Source: Streptomyces sp. NBC_01267 (GTDB lineage Bacteria; Actinomycetota; Actinomycetes; Streptomycetales; Streptomycetaceae). Taken from it: a stretch of 64,000 nt of DNA. The notes under the pieces were generated by a model that was given only the letters and a program-made list of their open reading frames with translations, was not told the DNA's origin and did not search any database. The translations under genes were made by a program, and so were the position numbers. How positions within the stretch are numbered: position 1 is the stretch's first letter; each line of letters starts with the position of its first letter. The stretch lies in contig NZ_CP108455.1 in the NCBI RefSeq assembly GCF_036241575.1, positions 5,831,501 to 5,895,500 on the forward strand, given 5' to 3'. Of the stretch, positions 16,306 to 24,869 are shown one piece after another.

Positions 16306-17327
16306 TGCTGCAACTGGACGGCGTGACGGTCCGTTTCGGACAGCGGACCGCGCTGGACGCGGTGGAGCTGACGGTCGGCGCACACGAGACCGTCTGTGTG
16401 CTCGGTCCCAGCGGCAGCGGCAAATCCACCCTGCTTCGGGTGGTGGCGGGCCTCCAGCCCACCGCTGCCGGGCGGGTGCTGCTGGACGGCGCCGAACAGA
16501 CCGGAGTGCCGGTGCACCGCAGGGGCGTCGGCCTGATGTTCCAGGACCACCAGCTCTTCCCGCAGCGTGACGTCGGCGGCAATGTGGCCTTCGGGTTGCG
16601 GATGCACTCCGTCCCGAGGCCCGAACGGGACCGCCGGGTAACGGAGTTGCTGGACCTGGTCGGACTGCCGGGCGCCCAGCGGCGCGCCGTGGCCGCGCTC
16701 TCCGGCGGCGAGCAGCAGCGCGTCGCGCTCGCCCGCGCCCTGGCCCCGCAGCCCAAACTGCTGATGCTGGACGAGCCGCTCGGCCAGCTCGACCGCAGCC
16801 TGCGCGAGCGTCTCGTCGTCGAACTGCGGGAGCTCTTCGGCCGGTTGGGTACGACCGTGCTCGCCGTCACGCACGACCAGGGCGAGGCCTTCGCGCTCGC
16901 CGACCGGGTCGTGGTGATGCGGGACGGCCGGATCGCCCAGGTCGGCACGCCGCTGGAGGTGTGGCAGCGGCCCGCCTCGGAGTTCGTCGCGCGCTTCCTC
17001 GGCTTCGACAACGTGGTGACCGCGACGGTGGCCGGCGAGGCCGCCGACACCCCCTGGGGCAGGATCCCGGTACCGGGAGGCTCGCCGCAGGGGGAAAGCC
17101 GGCTGCTGGTGCGGCCCGCGGGCGTACGCCTCGTACCGCAGGACGAGGGGGTGCGCTGCACGGTGCGGGCGCGGACCTTCCGGGGCAACCACGTGGCCGT
17201 GCTCCTGGACCCGGAGCACGGCCCGCAGCTGGAGGCCGAGTGCCCGCTGCTCACCGCGCCCGGAGTGGGGGAGACGGTCGGAGCGGCCTTCGACGCCGCC
17301 GATGTGGTGCTGCTCGCGGGGGCGTAG
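16305..17327 (+). CDS. thiQ: Thiamine ABC transporter ATP-binding protein
   Basis: A 340-aa cytoplasmic ATPase that energises the thiamine permease. Walker A GPSGSGKST is at residues 34-42, the signature LSGGEQQRVALARAL begins near 132, Walker B LLMLDEP follows, and the H-loop is in AVTHDQGEAFALADR. Residues after about 240 form a C-terminal TOBE-like regulatory domain, longer than in E. coli ThiQ (232 aa). I chose ATG 16305 because it overlaps the thiP stop and has GGGAGAG at 16293-16299. Last gene of the riboswitch-controlled operon. Confidence 0.92.
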   Translation: MLQLDGVTVRFGQRTALDAVELTVGAHETVCVLGPSGSGKSTLLRVVAGLQPTAAGRVLLDGAEQTGVPVHRRGVGLMFQDHQLFPQRDVGGNVAFGLRMHSVPRPERDRRVTELLDLVGLPGAQRRAVAALSGGEQQRVALARALAPQPKLLMLDEPLGQLDRSLRERLVVELRELFGRLGTTVLAVTHDQGEAFALADRVVVMRDGRIAQVGTPLEVWQRPASEFVARFLGFDNVVTATVAGEAADTPWGRIPVPGGSPQGESRLLVRPAGVRLVPQDEGVRCTVRARTFRGNHVAVLLDPEHGPQLEAECPLLTAPGVGETVGAAFDAADVVLLAGA

Positions 17328-17353
17328 CGGCGGCTCGCCTCCGAACCGCCGCT
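17326..17353. terminator. Bidirectional terminator between thiQ and the MFS gene
   Basis: The arms AGCGGCGG and CCGCCGCT pair over 8 bp across a 12-nt loop; the left arm starts within the thiQ stop codon. It can serve both convergent genes. Confidence 0.5.
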
Positions 17354-17375
17354 CCCCCCCCCAATGGCCGGTCGG

Positions 17376-18560
17376 CTACGACACGTTCGCGGGCAGCTCC
17401 TTCCTGCGGTTCGCCACGCCGTGCCGGACCGCGTGGGCCAGGGCTCCGACGGCGAGTGCGAGAGCCACCAGCAGGGTGCTGACCCAGAGCGGCGAGCGGT
17501 AGCCGAACCCTGCTCCGATGGCCGCGCCGCCGAACCAGGGGCCGACCGCGGCGCCCACATTGAACGAGGCGGTGGCGAACCCGCCGGCCAGGGCCGGTGC
17601 CCCGGTCGCCGCGTAGAGCGCCTGTGAGATCAGGGTGGACCCGACGGCGAACGAGAGGGCCCCCTGGACGAAGACGAGCACGAGCGCCACCACCGGATTT
17701 CCGGCGGACAGCGCGAAGGCGGCCCACCCGGCGAGCAGCAGCACCCCACCGGCCGACAGGAGTTGATCCGGCCGCACGTCGGCCACCCGGCCGCCGACGG
17801 TGACACCGGTGAACGCGCCCAGGCCGAAGAGCGCCAGCAGCGCGGGAACCCAGCCGGTACCGAAACCGGTCACGGTGGTGAGCAGCGGGGCGAGATACGT
17901 GAAGGTGCAGAACGTCGCGCCGTTCACCAGCGCCCCCAGCAGCAGGGTCACCAGCAGCCGGGGGCCGCGCAGCGCCCGCAGTTCGCCACGCACACCCACC
18001 CGTACGGAGTCCGGGGCGGCGGCCGGTACCGCGTGCAGGATGGCGAACACGGCAGGCACCGACAGCAGGGCCACCGCCCAGAACGCCGCACGCCAGCCCC
18101 AGAGTTGGCCGAGCCAGGCACCGGCGGGCACCCCGATGACGCAGGCGAGGGTGATGCCGCCGAGCAGCGTCGAGGTGGCGCGCCCCTTGGCGTCCGGCCC
18201 GACCAGGCCGGCCGCGGTCACCAGGGCCACGGCGAGGAACCCGGCGTTGGCGAACGCCCCGACGACCCGCGCCGCCAGCAGTACCGCGAAGCTGGTGGTC
18301 ACTGCGCCGACCACATGGACCAGAAGGAACGTGCACAGGAAGACCAGGAGCGCCCTCCTGCGCGACCAGCGCAGACCGAGAACGGCCATCAGCGGCGCGC
18401 CCACGACCATCCCCACTGCGAAGGCGGAGGTCAGCGACCCGGCGGCCGGGATGGACACCTGCATCTCTTGCGCGATGTCCGGTACGAGGCCGGACAGCAT
18501 GAACTCGGATGTTCCCTGGGCGAAAACGGCCAGGCCGAGCAGGTAGACAGCGAATGGCAC
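17376..18560 (-). CDS. MFS efflux transporter, Cmx/CmlR (chloramphenicol exporter-like) family
   Basis: A 394-aa membrane protein with 12 hydrophobic segments of the drug:H+ antiporter-1 type. The N-terminus VPFAVYLLGLAVFAQGTSEFMLSGLVPDIA closely resembles chloramphenicol exporters of actinomycetes. I placed the start at GTG 18560, with GGAG seven bases upstream, rather than at a start 21 codons earlier that adds a sequence unlike the family. Conserved MFS motif A-like sequence (GAPLMAVLGLRWSRRRALL) is near residue 60. Substrate is not proved; sugar or metabolite export is possible. It is divergent from the ArsR gene across a 396-bp gap. Confidence 0.85.
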   Translation of the reverse strand: MPFAVYLLGLAVFAQGTSEFMLSGLVPDIAQEMQVSIPAAGSLTSAFAVGMVVGAPLMAVLGLRWSRRRALLVFLCTFLLVHVVGAVTTSFAVLLAARVVGAFANAGFLAVALVTAAGLVGPDAKGRATSTLLGGITLACVIGVPAGAWLGQLWGWRAAFWAVALLSVPAVFAILHAVPAAAPDSVRVGVRGELRALRGPRLLVTLLLGALVNGATFCTFTYLAPLLTTVTGFGTGWVPALLALFGLGAFTGVTVGGRVADVRPDQLLSAGGVLLLAGWAAFALSAGNPVVALVLVFVQGALSFAVGSTLISQALYAATGAPALAGGFATASFNVGAAVGPWFGGAAIGAGFGYRSPLWVSTLLVALALAVGALAHAVRHGVANRRKELPANVS

Positions 18561-18914
18561 AGCAGGACTCCACAACCACGTGAGACCGAAAGACAACGGG
18601 GTGGCGGTCGGCCGCGGCGTCACCGCCCCGGTGTCGATGACGACTCTCCGGCGGGACGGGCGCGGCCTCCGCGCGGGATCACCCGCACCGGCACGCGGAG
18701 GGCGTGGGGCGGATGGAGACCGGTCCTCGACACGGCTGTCCGACAGCGGCGGGGCGCACCCTGCCGTACCCCGGCCACGGCAGTGGAGGGGGCGGCGTGA
18801 TCGGGCGGGCGGGCCACCGGACGACCGGTGGCTAGAGTCTTGACGCCTCGGGGCTGGACATGGGCGCAGGATAGTGAGCCCGGTCCCGTGGTGTCCATCC
18901 GAGGTACTGCGCGC
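18561..18914. other. Intergenic region between MFS and ArsR genes
   Basis: This gap of about 350 bp holds GC-rich sequence with no gene I can support; the few short frames lack ribosome-binding sites and family features. It presumably contains the MFS promoter on the minus strand, but no clear hexamers stand out. Confidence 0.4.
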
Positions 18915-18952
18915 TATATTGAACTTATTGGTTAATTAACGAGGTGGTTAAC
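18915..18952 (+). promoter_or_regulatory. Promoter -10 and AT-rich operator of the ArsR gene
   Basis: TATATT at 18915-18920 is a good -10. It is followed by the palindromes GTTAATTAAC (18931-18940) and GTTAAC (18947-18952), unusually AT-rich for this genome, running up to the start codon. Overlap of the palindromes with the transcription start suggests ArsR autorepression. Confidence 0.6.
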
Positions 18953-18956
18953 GACC

Positions 18957-19322
18957 ATGGCGAACCAGCAGGACCCGCTGAGCAGCGTTTTCGCAGCCCT
19001 CGCCGATCCGACACGGCGGGCGATCCTCGCCCGGCTCTCCGAGGGCGAGGCCACGGTCACCGATCTGGCGGAACCCTTCGACATGAGTCTCCCGGCGGTC
19101 TCCCGGCACCTGAAGGTGCTGGAGCGGGCCGGGCTGATCAGCCGGGGCCGGAACGCACAGTGGCGGCCCTGCAGACTTCAGGCCGCCCCGCTCGGAGACG
19201 CCACCCAGTGGCTGGAGACCTACCGGACGTTCTGGCAGGACAGCTTCGACCGCCTCGGAGACCATCTGAATGAGCTCCAGAAAGGGCGAGGACATCATGA
19301 GCACCGACAACGAAGCGACTGA
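18957..19322 (+). CDS. ArsR-family (SmtB-like) winged-helix regulator
   Basis: A 121-aa regulator with the ArsR helix-turn-helix at about residues 30-70 (TVTDLAEPFDMSLPAVSRHLKVLERAGLI). The typical metal-binding cysteine motif ELCVCDL is absent, so it is a non-metal ArsR of the kind usually paired with SRPBCC/AHSA1 genes. The ATG at 18957 lies next to its probable operator. Its 3' end overlaps the next start by 26 bp, so the two are co-expressed. Confidence 0.9.
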   Translation: MANQQDPLSSVFAALADPTRRAILARLSEGEATVTDLAEPFDMSLPAVSRHLKVLERAGLISRGRNAQWRPCRLQAAPLGDATQWLETYRTFWQDSFDRLGDHLNELQKGRGHHEHRQRSD

Positions 19323-19755
19323 CGGCATCACCATCACCCGCGTCTTCGACGCACCGCGTGAGCTGGTCTTCCGGGCCTGGACGACACCCGAGCAGTTCGC
19401 CGCCTGGTACGGGGGCGACGCGCCGGCCCCCCTGGACCGGGTCTCGATGGACGTCCGTCCCGGTGGCAGCTGGAGCCTGGTGCTGGTCGTCCCCGGCCAT
19501 GGTGAGATGCCGTTCCACGGGGTCTACCGCGAGGTCGACGCCCCGCGACGGCTGGTCTTCACCCTCAAGGACGGCGGAGCGCCCGCGGACATCGAGGGCG
19601 AGATCGTCACCGTTACCTTCGCCGACCTCGGCGGCAGCACCGAGATGGTCTTCCACCAGGGCGGCGGCAACCTCGGCCCCGAGGACTACCAACGTGCCGA
19701 GGCCGGCTGGGACACCTTCTTCGACGCCCTGGCCCAGGTGCTGGTCGAGGGCTGA
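19297..19755 (+). CDS. SRPBCC (AHSA1/START-fold) domain protein
   Basis: A 152-aa protein of the activator-of-Hsp90-homology-1-like SRPBCC family: ITRVFDAPRELVFRAWTTPEQFAAWY at the N-terminus and the closing helix with GWDTFFDALAQVL. The fold forms a deep hydrophobic ligand cavity. ArsR-SRPBCC pairs are widespread and largely uncharacterised. I chose ATG 19297, preceded by GAGGA at 19288-19292. The ligand is unknown. Confidence 0.88.
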   Translation: MSTDNEATDGITITRVFDAPRELVFRAWTTPEQFAAWYGGDAPAPLDRVSMDVRPGGSWSLVLVVPGHGEMPFHGVYREVDAPRRLVFTLKDGGAPADIEGEIVTVTFADLGGSTEMVFHQGGGNLGPEDYQRAEAGWDTFFDALAQVLVEG

Positions 19756-19795
19756 GCGGCGGGGAGCTGACCTCGGGCGGACCGGCCGCCCGGGG

Positions 19796-20902
19796 TCAGA
19801 ACGCCATCCGGGCCAGCGCCTCCGGCGCCTCGGCCACCGTGTCGACGAGCGCGATACGGGACTCCATCGCACGGCCCTTCGCCAGCGCCTGGAGCAGTGG
19901 CCAGGCGGGCAGTTCCCCGGTCCAGTGGGCCCGGTCCACCAGGACCATCGGGGCGGGTTCGCCGTGCGAGCCGTAGTAGTTGGACGTCGCGTTGTCGAAG
20001 ATCTCCTGGACCGTGCCCGCCGCACCGGGCAGGAAGATCACACCCGCGGTGGAGCGGGCCAGCAGGCCGTCCTCGCGGGTGGCGTTGGCGAAGTACTTGG
20101 CGATGTGGCCGGCGAAGGCGTTCGGCGGCTCGTGCCCGTAGAACCAGGTGGGGATCCCTACGGAGTCCCCGCCGTCCGACCAGCGGGCGCGGACCTCGAA
20201 CGCGGCGCGCGCCCAGTCGGAGACGGACGGGGCGAACGACGGTGTCTTGCCCAGGAGTTCGAGGGCCTCGTCCAGCATCCCGTCCCGGTACGGCGACGCG
20301 TACGCGCCGAGGTTGGCCGCCTCCATGGCGCCGGGTCCGCCGCCGGTGGCCACGGTCAGACCGGTGCGGGCGAGCGTACGTCCCAGCCGCGCCGCCCCCG
20401 CGTACTCCTCGGTGCCACGGGCCATCGCGTGACCGCCCATGACGCCCACCACCCGGGCGCTCTCGAGGTGCTCGTCGAGGGCGTCCGAGATCGCGTCGTC
20501 ATGGATGGAGCGGAGCATCGAGGCGAGTATGTCGCCGTTGTTCCTGGTCCGTTGGAACCATGCGTAGGCCAGGGCGTCGGGGGTGGCTTCGTAGCCGCTG
20601 CCCCGCAGACCTTCGAAGAGCTCGTCGGCGCGGTAGAGGAGTCCGCGGTACGGGGCGAAGGGCAGACCGGGGACGGGCGGGAAGACGAGCGCGCCCGCCG
20701 CGCCCACCGCGGCCTCGGCCTCGGGGAGCATCGGGCAGCCGAGGAAGACGGCCCCCGAGGTGTCGGCCGACCGCAGGATGTCCGTACGGTCCGTCAGGTC
20801 GACGGCCTGGACGCGGTAACCGCCGAGCGAGCCACGGGCGACGACCCGGTCGAACTGGTCGAGGGTCGCGATCTCGCGGTCACGCTCAGGTGTGGTCGGC
20901 AT
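19796..20902 (-). CDS. LOG-family Rossmann nucleotide-binding protein
   Basis: A 368-aa protein with an N-terminal region of about 140 residues followed by a LOG/lysine-decarboxylase-like Rossmann fold: VVGVMGGHAMARG, VATGGGPGAMEAANLGAY and, in place of the classic PGGxGTxxE, LPGAAGTVQEIF. Standard LOG enzymes release cytokinin-type bases from nucleoside monophosphates; the altered PGG-to-PGA and the long N-terminus suggest a different substrate. The start ATG at 20902 gives MPTTPERDREIATL. It is on the minus strand, 26 bp downstream of the ABC permease gene and perhaps in its operon. Confidence 0.82.
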   Translation of the reverse strand: MPTTPERDREIATLDQFDRVVARGSLGGYRVQAVDLTDRTDILRSADTSGAVFLGCPMLPEAEAAVGAAGALVFPPVPGLPFAPYRGLLYRADELFEGLRGSGYEATPDALAYAWFQRTRNNGDILASMLRSIHDDAISDALDEHLESARVVGVMGGHAMARGTEEYAGAARLGRTLARTGLTVATGGGPGAMEAANLGAYASPYRDGMLDEALELLGKTPSFAPSVSDWARAAFEVRARWSDGGDSVGIPTWFYGHEPPNAFAGHIAKYFANATREDGLLARSTAGVIFLPGAAGTVQEIFDNATSNYYGSHGEPAPMVLVDRAHWTGELPAWPLLQALAKGRAMESRIALVDTVAEAPEALARMAF

Positions 20903-20928
20903 CCGGTCATCGTAAGGGGATGGCAGGT

Positions 20929-22101
20929 TCACGCCGACAGGGGTGCCGCCGCCAGTGCCGCGACCGCCCAGGTCACCGTGGCGAACACCACGAACAGGGC
21001 CGCCGCACGCAGCGCCGCGGCCGAGCGCAGTACACCGGCCGGAACGCATCCGCGCACCAGGGCGGCCGTCGTCTCCGCCCGGTCCTGACGCGCTTCCACG
21101 GCCGAGGTCAGGAGCGTGGCCGTGGTGCAGGCCACCACCAGGGTGGCGCCCAGCGCGGTCAACGGGCCGAAGAGCGGCGGGCCTTCGCCGTGCACGGAAG
21201 CGGCGGCGACGACGCCCGAGACCACCGCGCAGAGCGCACCGAGCGGGCGGCCGATCCGCCCGGCCTCGTACTGGAGCACACGGCCCGCGAGCAGACGCAC
21301 CGCACCCGGGCGCACGGACTGGAGGATCCGGCCGCACAGATGGGTCAGGGCCGGGCCCGCCAGGGCCAGCCCCAGCGCCGTCAGGGTCCAGCCGGCGAGC
21401 ATCCCCGCGGGGCTGCCGTCGAAGCGACCGGGGACGGGCAGCGGCGCACCGGCCGGACGGCGGCTGGTGTACACCTCGACCGCCAGACCGGCGGCCACCA
21501 GCGCCACCCCCCAGGGCAGGCCGGTCGGCGCGGCCTCCGGGTCCGCCCCGGCGCGCTCCGGTCCGTCCTGGCCCGAGCGTGCCCGCGCCGGTCTGCGCGG
21601 GCGCAGCGTCCAGGCGCTGCCGACCGCCGCCGCGACCGGTGTGACGGCCAGCAGGGTGAGCGCCGCGGCCACCGGGAGCGCGGAACCCGCCCCGAGCAGC
21701 CGTGCGGCGGCGCCGGTGAAGGGCAGACCGGTGACGTCGCCCCGCAGGACGAGGAAGAACAGCAGGGCCACCACGCTGCCCAGCAGGCAGGAGAGCGCCG
21801 TGGACACCGCGGAGAGCGCGGAGAGCCCGGCCGGCCCCAGTCCGGCGGCTGTCATCGGGGAGCCGGGCCGGGTGCTCGGATCGGTACGGGCCACCGCGAC
21901 CGCGAAGTACACCGCCGCGGCCAGCGGGACCAGGCACCAGAGCAGCCGCGGTCCCGATCCGGCCGCCGCGCCGGGATGTCCCGTCGCCCGGCCGAGCGCG
22001 GAGAGCAGGAGGAACCCCACACCGGCCGATGCCGCCGCGACCGTCAGCCGCCGCAGCAGGACCACGGGCCGTGCGCCGCGGGCTAGACGGAGAGCGAGCA
22101 C
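20929..22101 (-). CDS. Membrane protein, probable ABC transporter permease
   Basis: A 390-aa, very Ala/Leu-rich membrane protein with about eight to ten hydrophobic segments and a cytoplasmic Arg-rich loop near residue 165-180. Its start (22101) overlaps the stop of the ABC ATPase gene by 19 bp, so the two are coupled and the pair presumably forms one transporter. The sequence is too generic to assign an FtsX or other family by eye; the last third (VSGVVAAASVHGEGPPLFG ... TTATLLTSAVEARQDRAETTA) resembles the end of FtsX-type permeases. Substrate unknown. Confidence 0.65.
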   Translation of the reverse strand: MLALRLARGARPVVLLRRLTVAAASAGVGFLLLSALGRATGHPGAAAGSGPRLLWCLVPLAAAVYFAVAVARTDPSTRPGSPMTAAGLGPAGLSALSAVSTALSCLLGSVVALLFFLVLRGDVTGLPFTGAAARLLGAGSALPVAAALTLLAVTPVAAAVGSAWTLRPRRPARARSGQDGPERAGADPEAAPTGLPWGVALVAAGLAVEVYTSRRPAGAPLPVPGRFDGSPAGMLAGWTLTALGLALAGPALTHLCGRILQSVRPGAVRLLAGRVLQYEAGRIGRPLGALCAVVSGVVAAASVHGEGPPLFGPLTALGATLVVACTTATLLTSAVEARQDRAETTAALVRGCVPAGVLRSAAALRAAALFVVFATVTWAVAALAAAPLSA

Positions 22102-22820
22102 GCGGCGCGGCCTTCCGTCGTCAGGGAGCCGGTATCGGCGGCGGAGGTGACGAGGCGCCCGTCCCGGAGCCGCACGGTCCGGTCGGCGTGCTCGGCCACT
22201 TCGGGGTCATGGGTGGCGAGGACGACGGTGATGCCGTGCGAGCGGGCCGCCGCGACGAGCGTGCGCAGCACCTGGCCGCAGTCCGCCTGGTGCAGCGACG
22301 CGGTGGGCTCGTCGGCGAAGAGGACCGAAGGAGCGGAGATCAGCGAGCGGGCGATGACGACCCGCTGCCGCTGGGCCTGCAGCAGGGCGGGCGGGCGCTT
22401 GCGCGCGTACGCGCCGATGTCGAGCCGCTCCAGCCATTCGGCGGCGGCGCGCTTGGCCACCCGGTGCGGCGCGCCGTTCAGCAGCAGCGGGAGAGCCACG
22501 TTCTCCCAGGCCGTCAGTTCGGGCACGAGCCGGGGTTCGGGGTCGATCCAGCTGAACCGTTCGAGGCGCAGCCGCTCACGGGCCGCCTGGCCCAGGGTGT
22601 GGACGGGGCCGCTGTTGAACCACACCTCGCCCTCCTGCGGGACGAGTTGACCCGAGAGGCAGCGCAGCAGGGTCGTCTTCCCGCTGCCGCGCGGGCCGAG
22701 TACGGAGAGGATCTCCCCGTCGTGGACGCCGAGCGAGACATTGGTGAGTGCGGGCGAGCCGCTGTGGGAGAAGTGGGCGGAGCGCGTCCAGAGCACGTCG
22801 TTGTCGGGCGGGGCAGCCAT
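22083..22820 (-). CDS. ABC transporter ATP-binding protein with degenerate signature motif
   Basis: A 245-aa ATPase of the LolD/MacB type. Walker A GPRGSGKTT, the Q-loop region, Walker B VLFADEPTASL and H-loop LATHDPEVAEHADR are intact. The LSGGQ signature is instead LLQAQ (in ALLQAQRQRVVIARSL), losing the Ser-Gly-Gly that contacts ATP across the dimer. The start is ATG 22820, with GAGG ten bases upstream. It heads a minus-strand operon with the membrane protein and perhaps the LOG gene. The changed signature suggests atypical or reduced ATP hydrolysis. Confidence 0.85.
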   Translation of the reverse strand: MAAPPDNDVLWTRSAHFSHSGSPALTNVSLGVHDGEILSVLGPRGSGKTTLLRCLSGQLVPQEGEVWFNSGPVHTLGQAARERLRLERFSWIDPEPRLVPELTAWENVALPLLLNGAPHRVAKRAAAEWLERLDIGAYARKRPPALLQAQRQRVVIARSLISAPSVLFADEPTASLHQADCGQVLRTLVAAARSHGITVVLATHDPEVAEHADRTVRLRDGRLVTSAADTGSLTTEGRAACSLSV

Positions 22821-22931
22821 CGCGAACACACCTCGGTTCTGATCCTGGCCCCCCGCACGGGGGAACGAAAGCGGAGCCGATCGGTCACTGGGCACCGTAA
22901 GGACTCCGGACCGGGGTGCGCGGACAGCACG

Positions 22932-22977
22932 CGGCCCGGCCGTACCCGTATCCACTCGGACGGGTGCAGCCGGGCCG
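22932..22977 (-). terminator. Terminator after the aminotransferase gene
   Basis: Nested stems CGGCCCGGC / GCCGGGCCG and, inside, ACCCGT / ACGGGT form a long hairpin 25 nt after the aminotransferase stop on the minus strand. It separates that gene from the downstream ABC ATPase gene. Confidence 0.6.
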
Positions 22978-23001
22978 GTTGTCAGCGGGCCGTGCGGAAG
23001 G

Positions 23002-24363
23002 TCAGAGCTTGGCCCAGGCGTCGGTGAGGACCACGCGCAGGATGGACTCGATCTCGTCGAACGTCGACTGGTCGGCGATCAGCGGCGGCGCCAGCTGGAC
23101 GACCGGGTCGCCGCGGTCGTCGGCCCTGCAGTACAGGCCGTTCTCGAAGAGGCCCTTGGAGACCGCGTTGTAGAGGATGCGCTCGGTCTCCTCCTCGTTG
23201 AAGGTCTCCTTGGTGGCCTTGTCCTTGACCAGCTCGATGCCGTAGAAGAAGCCGTTGCCGCGGACGTCGCCGACGATCGGCAGGTCGTGCAGCTTCTGCA
23301 GCGTGGAGAGGAAGGCGCCCTCGTTGTCGAGGACGTGCTGGTTGAGGTTCTCGCGCTCGAAGATGTCGAGGTTGGCGAGACCGACGGCCGCGGAGACCGG
23401 GTGGCCGCCGAAGGTGTACCCGTGCAGGAAGGTGTTGCCGTCCCGGTAGAACGGCTCCGCCAGCCGGTCGGAGACGATGCACGCGCCTATCGGCGAGTAC
23501 CCCGACGTCATGCCCTTGGCGCAGGTGATCATGTCGGGGATGTAGTCGAACTTGTCGCAGGCGAACATCGTGCCGAGACGGCCGAAGGCGCAGATGACCT
23601 CGTCCGACACGAGCAGCACGTTGTACTTGTCGCAGATCTCGCGCACCCGCTGGAAGTAACCGGGCGGGGGCGGGAAGCAGCCGCCCGCGTTCTGCACCGG
23701 CTCCAGGAAGACGGCCGCGACGGTCTCCGGGCCCTCGAAGAGGATCTCCTGCTCGATCTGGTCGGCGGCCCAGCGGCCGAAGGCCACCGGGTCGTCGCCG
23801 TGGATCGGGGCGCGGTAGATGTTGGTGTTGGGAACCTTGTGCGCGCCGGGGACGAGCGGCTCGAACGGGGCCTTCAGGGCAGGCAGTCCGGTGATGGACA
23901 GGGCGCCCGCCGGGGTGCCGTGGTAGGCCACCGCACGGGAGATGACCTTGTACTTCGTGTGGTTGCCGGTGAGCTTGTGGTACTGCTTCGCCAACTTCCA
24001 GGCGGTCTCGACCGCTTCGCCGCCGCCCGTGGTGAAGAAGACCTTGTTGAGGTCGCCGGGCGCGTGGTGCGCGAGGCGCTCGGCGAGTTCCACGGCCTTC
24101 GGGTGGGCGTACGACCAGATCGGGAAGAAGGCCAGTTCCTGGGCCTGCTTGTACGCGGTCTCGGCCAGCTCGTGGCGGCCGTGGCCCGCGTTGACCACGA
24201 ACAGGCCCGCGAGCCCGTCGAGGTAGCGCTTGCCCTTGTCGTCGTAGATGTAGGTGCCCTCGCCACGCACGATGGTGGGAACGGGCGCGTTCTCGTACGA
24301 CGACATGTCCGTGAAGTGCATCCACAGGTGGTCGTACGCGGTCTGGCTGAGGTCCTTGCTCAT
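23002..24363 (-). CDS. Class III aminotransferase, probably polyamine/omega-amino-acid:pyruvate
   Basis: A 453-aa PLP-dependent aminotransferase, fold type I class III. The PLP lysine is K283 in TCAKGMTSGYSPIGA; VFFTTGGGEAVETAWKLA holds the phosphate-binding segment and LLVSDEVICAFGRLG the PLP-nitrogen aspartate. Members next to gamma-aminobutyraldehyde dehydrogenases usually move the amino group of putrescine, cadaverine or similar amines to pyruvate, giving an aminoaldehyde. I chose ATG 24363, two bases after the TAG of the Lrp gene, implying coupling. Substrate is inferred from neighbours. Confidence 0.88.
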   Translation of the reverse strand: MSKDLSQTAYDHLWMHFTDMSSYENAPVPTIVRGEGTYIYDDKGKRYLDGLAGLFVVNAGHGRHELAETAYKQAQELAFFPIWSYAHPKAVELAERLAHHAPGDLNKVFFTTGGGEAVETAWKLAKQYHKLTGNHTKYKVISRAVAYHGTPAGALSITGLPALKAPFEPLVPGAHKVPNTNIYRAPIHGDDPVAFGRWAADQIEQEILFEGPETVAAVFLEPVQNAGGCFPPPPGYFQRVREICDKYNVLLVSDEVICAFGRLGTMFACDKFDYIPDMITCAKGMTSGYSPIGACIVSDRLAEPFYRDGNTFLHGYTFGGHPVSAAVGLANLDIFERENLNQHVLDNEGAFLSTLQKLHDLPIVGDVRGNGFFYGIELVKDKATKETFNEEETERILYNAVSKGLFENGLYCRADDRGDPVVQLAPPLIADQSTFDEIESILRVVLTDAWAKL

Positions 24364-24365
24364 GA

Positions 24366-24869
24366 CTATCGGGTGCCCCACTGGTAGGTCTGCTTCTTCA
24401 GCTTGAGGTAGACGAAACTTTCGGTCGCACGCACGCCGGGAAGCGCGCGGATCCGCTTGTTGATCAGTTCGAGCAGGTGGTCGTCGTCCTCGCAGACGAC
24501 CTCCACCATGAGGTCGAAGGAGCCCGCGGTCATCACCACGTAGTCGACCTCGTTCATTGCGGCCAGCGCGTCCGCGACGGGGTCGAGGTCGCCCTCGACC
24601 CGCATGCCGACCATGGCCTGCCGCCGGAAACCCACGGTGAGCGGGTCGGTGACGGCGACGATCTGCATGACCCCCTGGTCCTGGAGCTTCTGCACCCGCT
24701 GGCGCACGGCCGCCTCGGAGAGGCCGACGGCCTTGCCGATCGCCGCGTACGGCCGCCGGCCGTCCTGCTGGAGCTGTTCGATGATTGCCAGGGAGACGGC
24801 GTCGATCGGGGGAGTGCCGTTCCCGTTCCTGGGGTCTGCGCTGCGACTGGCCACGCCCACACTCTGCAT
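24366..24869 (-). CDS. Lrp/AsnC-family regulator
   Basis: A 167-aa regulator: winged helix-turn-helix at about residues 20-70 (YAAIGKAVGLSEAAVRQRVQKL), then a RAM ligand-binding domain with the typical DLMVEVVCEDDDHLLELI segment. It is directly upstream of, and coupled to, the aminotransferase gene and divergent from the aldehyde dehydrogenase gene, so it very likely controls both in response to an amino acid or amine. From memory it occupies the same position as S. coelicolor EpuRI, a polyamine/ethanolamine regulator; that link is recall, not shown here. I preferred ATG 24869 to an upstream TTG. Confidence 0.9.
   Translation of the reverse strand: MQSVGVASRSADPRNGNGTPPIDAVSLAIIEQLQQDGRRPYAAIGKAVGLSEAAVRQRVQKLQDQGVMQIVAVTDPLTVGFRRQAMVGMRVEGDLDPVADALAAMNEVDYVVMTAGSFDLMVEVVCEDDDHLLELINKRIRALPGVRATESFVYLKLKKQTYQWGTR

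Noticed and set aside
14062..16383. Minus-strand open frame of 773 codons opposite thiP
   Set aside because: It is antisense to a clear permease; composition (Gln, Arg, Glu, His, Gly runs) is what GC-rich third positions give in a shadow frame, and there is no family motif.
20903..21937. Extension of the LOG frame upstream into the ABC permease
   Set aside because: The permease in the other minus frame has membrane segments; the LOG protein starts naturally at MPTTPERD.
23287..24387. Plus-strand open frame of 366 codons opposite the aminotransferase
   Set aside because: Val/Arg/Gly-rich shadow; the minus-strand gene has a full PLP site.
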